A DNA stretch of 64,000 nt. Source: Marinobacter santoriniensis NKSG1. GTDB taxonomy: Bacteria > Pseudomonadota > Gammaproteobacteria > Pseudomonadales > Oleiphilaceae. Position 1 is the first letter of the stretch; each line of letters opens with the position of its first letter. Positions 63,521 through 64,000 of this stretch are shown here, piece by piece. The position numbers and the translations under genes were made by a program. The notes beneath the pieces were generated by a model that was not told the origin of the DNA, did not search any database, and saw only the letters and a program-made list of their open reading frames with translations. The stretch spans positions 124,001 through 188,000 of the forward strand of contig NZ_APAT01000022.1 in NCBI RefSeq assembly GCF_000347775.1, given 5' to 3'.

Positions 63521-64000
63521 ATGATCGGATCTTCACCTACGGTTACCCACCTTTATGCCCGGGCGATTCTCCAGGCGGCAGAGCGCCAGGGGATTGCGTT
63601 GTCCGATGCGGTGATTGAACAGCTGGTGCCCGGCGAGCGGGTGCCTCTCATGGTCCAGGACCAGCTCTGGGACGAATACTGTCGGGCCAGTAAGGATCCC
63701 CTGGCCGGCCTGGAAATCGGCCTGGGTTTGCAGGTGGGGCACCTGGACAGTGCGGGGATGCTGCTGGTGAGTTGCGACACCCTGCGTGAGGGACTTGAGA
63801 CACTGGTGGACTATGCCCCGGTGGTGGGAGACGGCAGCGAATTTTCGCTGTCGGAGGAAGGTGCATTGGTGTCGTTCTGTTATCACCCCGGCTATCGGGT
63901 GCGGGTTGCAGAGCGGGTTGAGGCGGTGATGGCCTCGTTGGTCAGGCTTGCGGGATGGGCGACCGGCGGGGCCTTTCGTCCGGAAAAACTGCTGCTCGGT
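63521..64000 (+). CDS. AraC family transcriptional regulator, N-terminal part
   Basis: 160 codons are visible before the window ends. MIGSSPTVTHLYARAILQAAERQGI, LWDEYCRASKDPLAGLEIGLGLQVGHLDSAGMLLVSCDTLREGLETLVDYAPVVGD fit the arabinose-binding-like N-terminal domain of the OruR/ArgR-type AraC subfamily. The DNA-binding domain lies outside. It probably activates the divergent monooxygenase operon in response to its substrate. Confidence 0.85.
   Translation, partial: MIGSSPTVTHLYARAILQAAERQGIALSDAVIEQLVPGERVPLMVQDQLWDEYCRASKDPLAGLEIGLGLQVGHLDSAGMLLVSCDTLREGLETLVDYAPVVGDGSEFSLSEEGALVSFCYHPGYRVRVAERVEAVMASLVRLAGWATGGAFRPEKLLLG

Overview
The window looks like a piece of the chromosome of a marine gammaproteobacterium close to Marinobacter. 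This is inferred from overall GC content (by eye roughly 60%), protein similarity as I recall it, and gene order; no database was searched. The run glyS-glyQ, trkA-rsmB-fmt, def, LysM gene-dprA-tsaC-hemF-aroE follows the origin-proximal order known from Pseudomonas. The aa3 cytochrome oxidase block (coxB-coxA-coxIII-SURF1-ctaA-ctaB-SCO) also follows the Pseudomonas plan.

Bases 1-12000 are accessory. A type I restriction operon on the minus strand (hsdR ... hsdM, running off the left edge) has an ATPase/TOPRIM-like pair (RloA/RloB, the AbiL/PARIS type of architecture) inserted between hsdR and hsdM. Divergent from it is a two-gene plus-strand unit: a very large protein with a VasX-like layout, whose 5' end is split off by an apparent one-base frameshift, and a DUF6708 membrane protein. 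Together they look like a type VI secretion effector and partner. The accessory block ends just beyond the 3' end of tRNA-Pro(CGG).

Bases 12200-30600 are mainly core genes. Potassium uptake appears twice (KtrB/KtrA, then TrkH and, after glyQS, TrkA), followed by translation and protein maturation genes (glyQS, rsmB, fmt, def, tsaC), dprA, hemF, aroE, a pomAB stator pair and a small PA4642-type gene. Bases 30600-38800 hold an Hsp20 gene with a sigma32-like promoter, a gamma carbonic anhydrase, prlC-yheV, a Na+/H+ antiporter, a DUF1653 protein, a membrane diguanylate cyclase and a DoxX protein.

Bases 38800-43830 contain a tightly coupled minus-strand operon: an unknown 229-residue protein, an exported cupredoxin-like protein, a GGREF/EAL c-di-GMP protein, a DUF3034 outer-membrane-type protein and a truncated hemoglobin with a lipoprotein signal. 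DoxX may be a sixth member. It looks like an envelope redox or gas-responsive c-di-GMP module and is my best candidate for an undescribed system.

Bases 43986-54953 hold a MATE transporter, the complete cox cluster (with no cox11 in its usual place) and an MFS transporter. Bases 55374-64000 hold hrpB, an eIF2B-like protein, a TauE/SafE transporter, a probable lipid or ketone oxidation cluster (two SDR-type enzymes, a BASS transporter, a flavin monooxygenase) and a divergent AraC-type regulator cut by the right edge.

Two kinds of non-coding element stand out. One is a five-copy family of long hairpins sharing an invariant core around TCTGAGCGMAGCGAGTT, whose flanking arms differ between copies yet remain self-complementary. 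The other is a MITE-like element with perfect 25-bp inverted repeats between the carbonic anhydrase gene and prlC.
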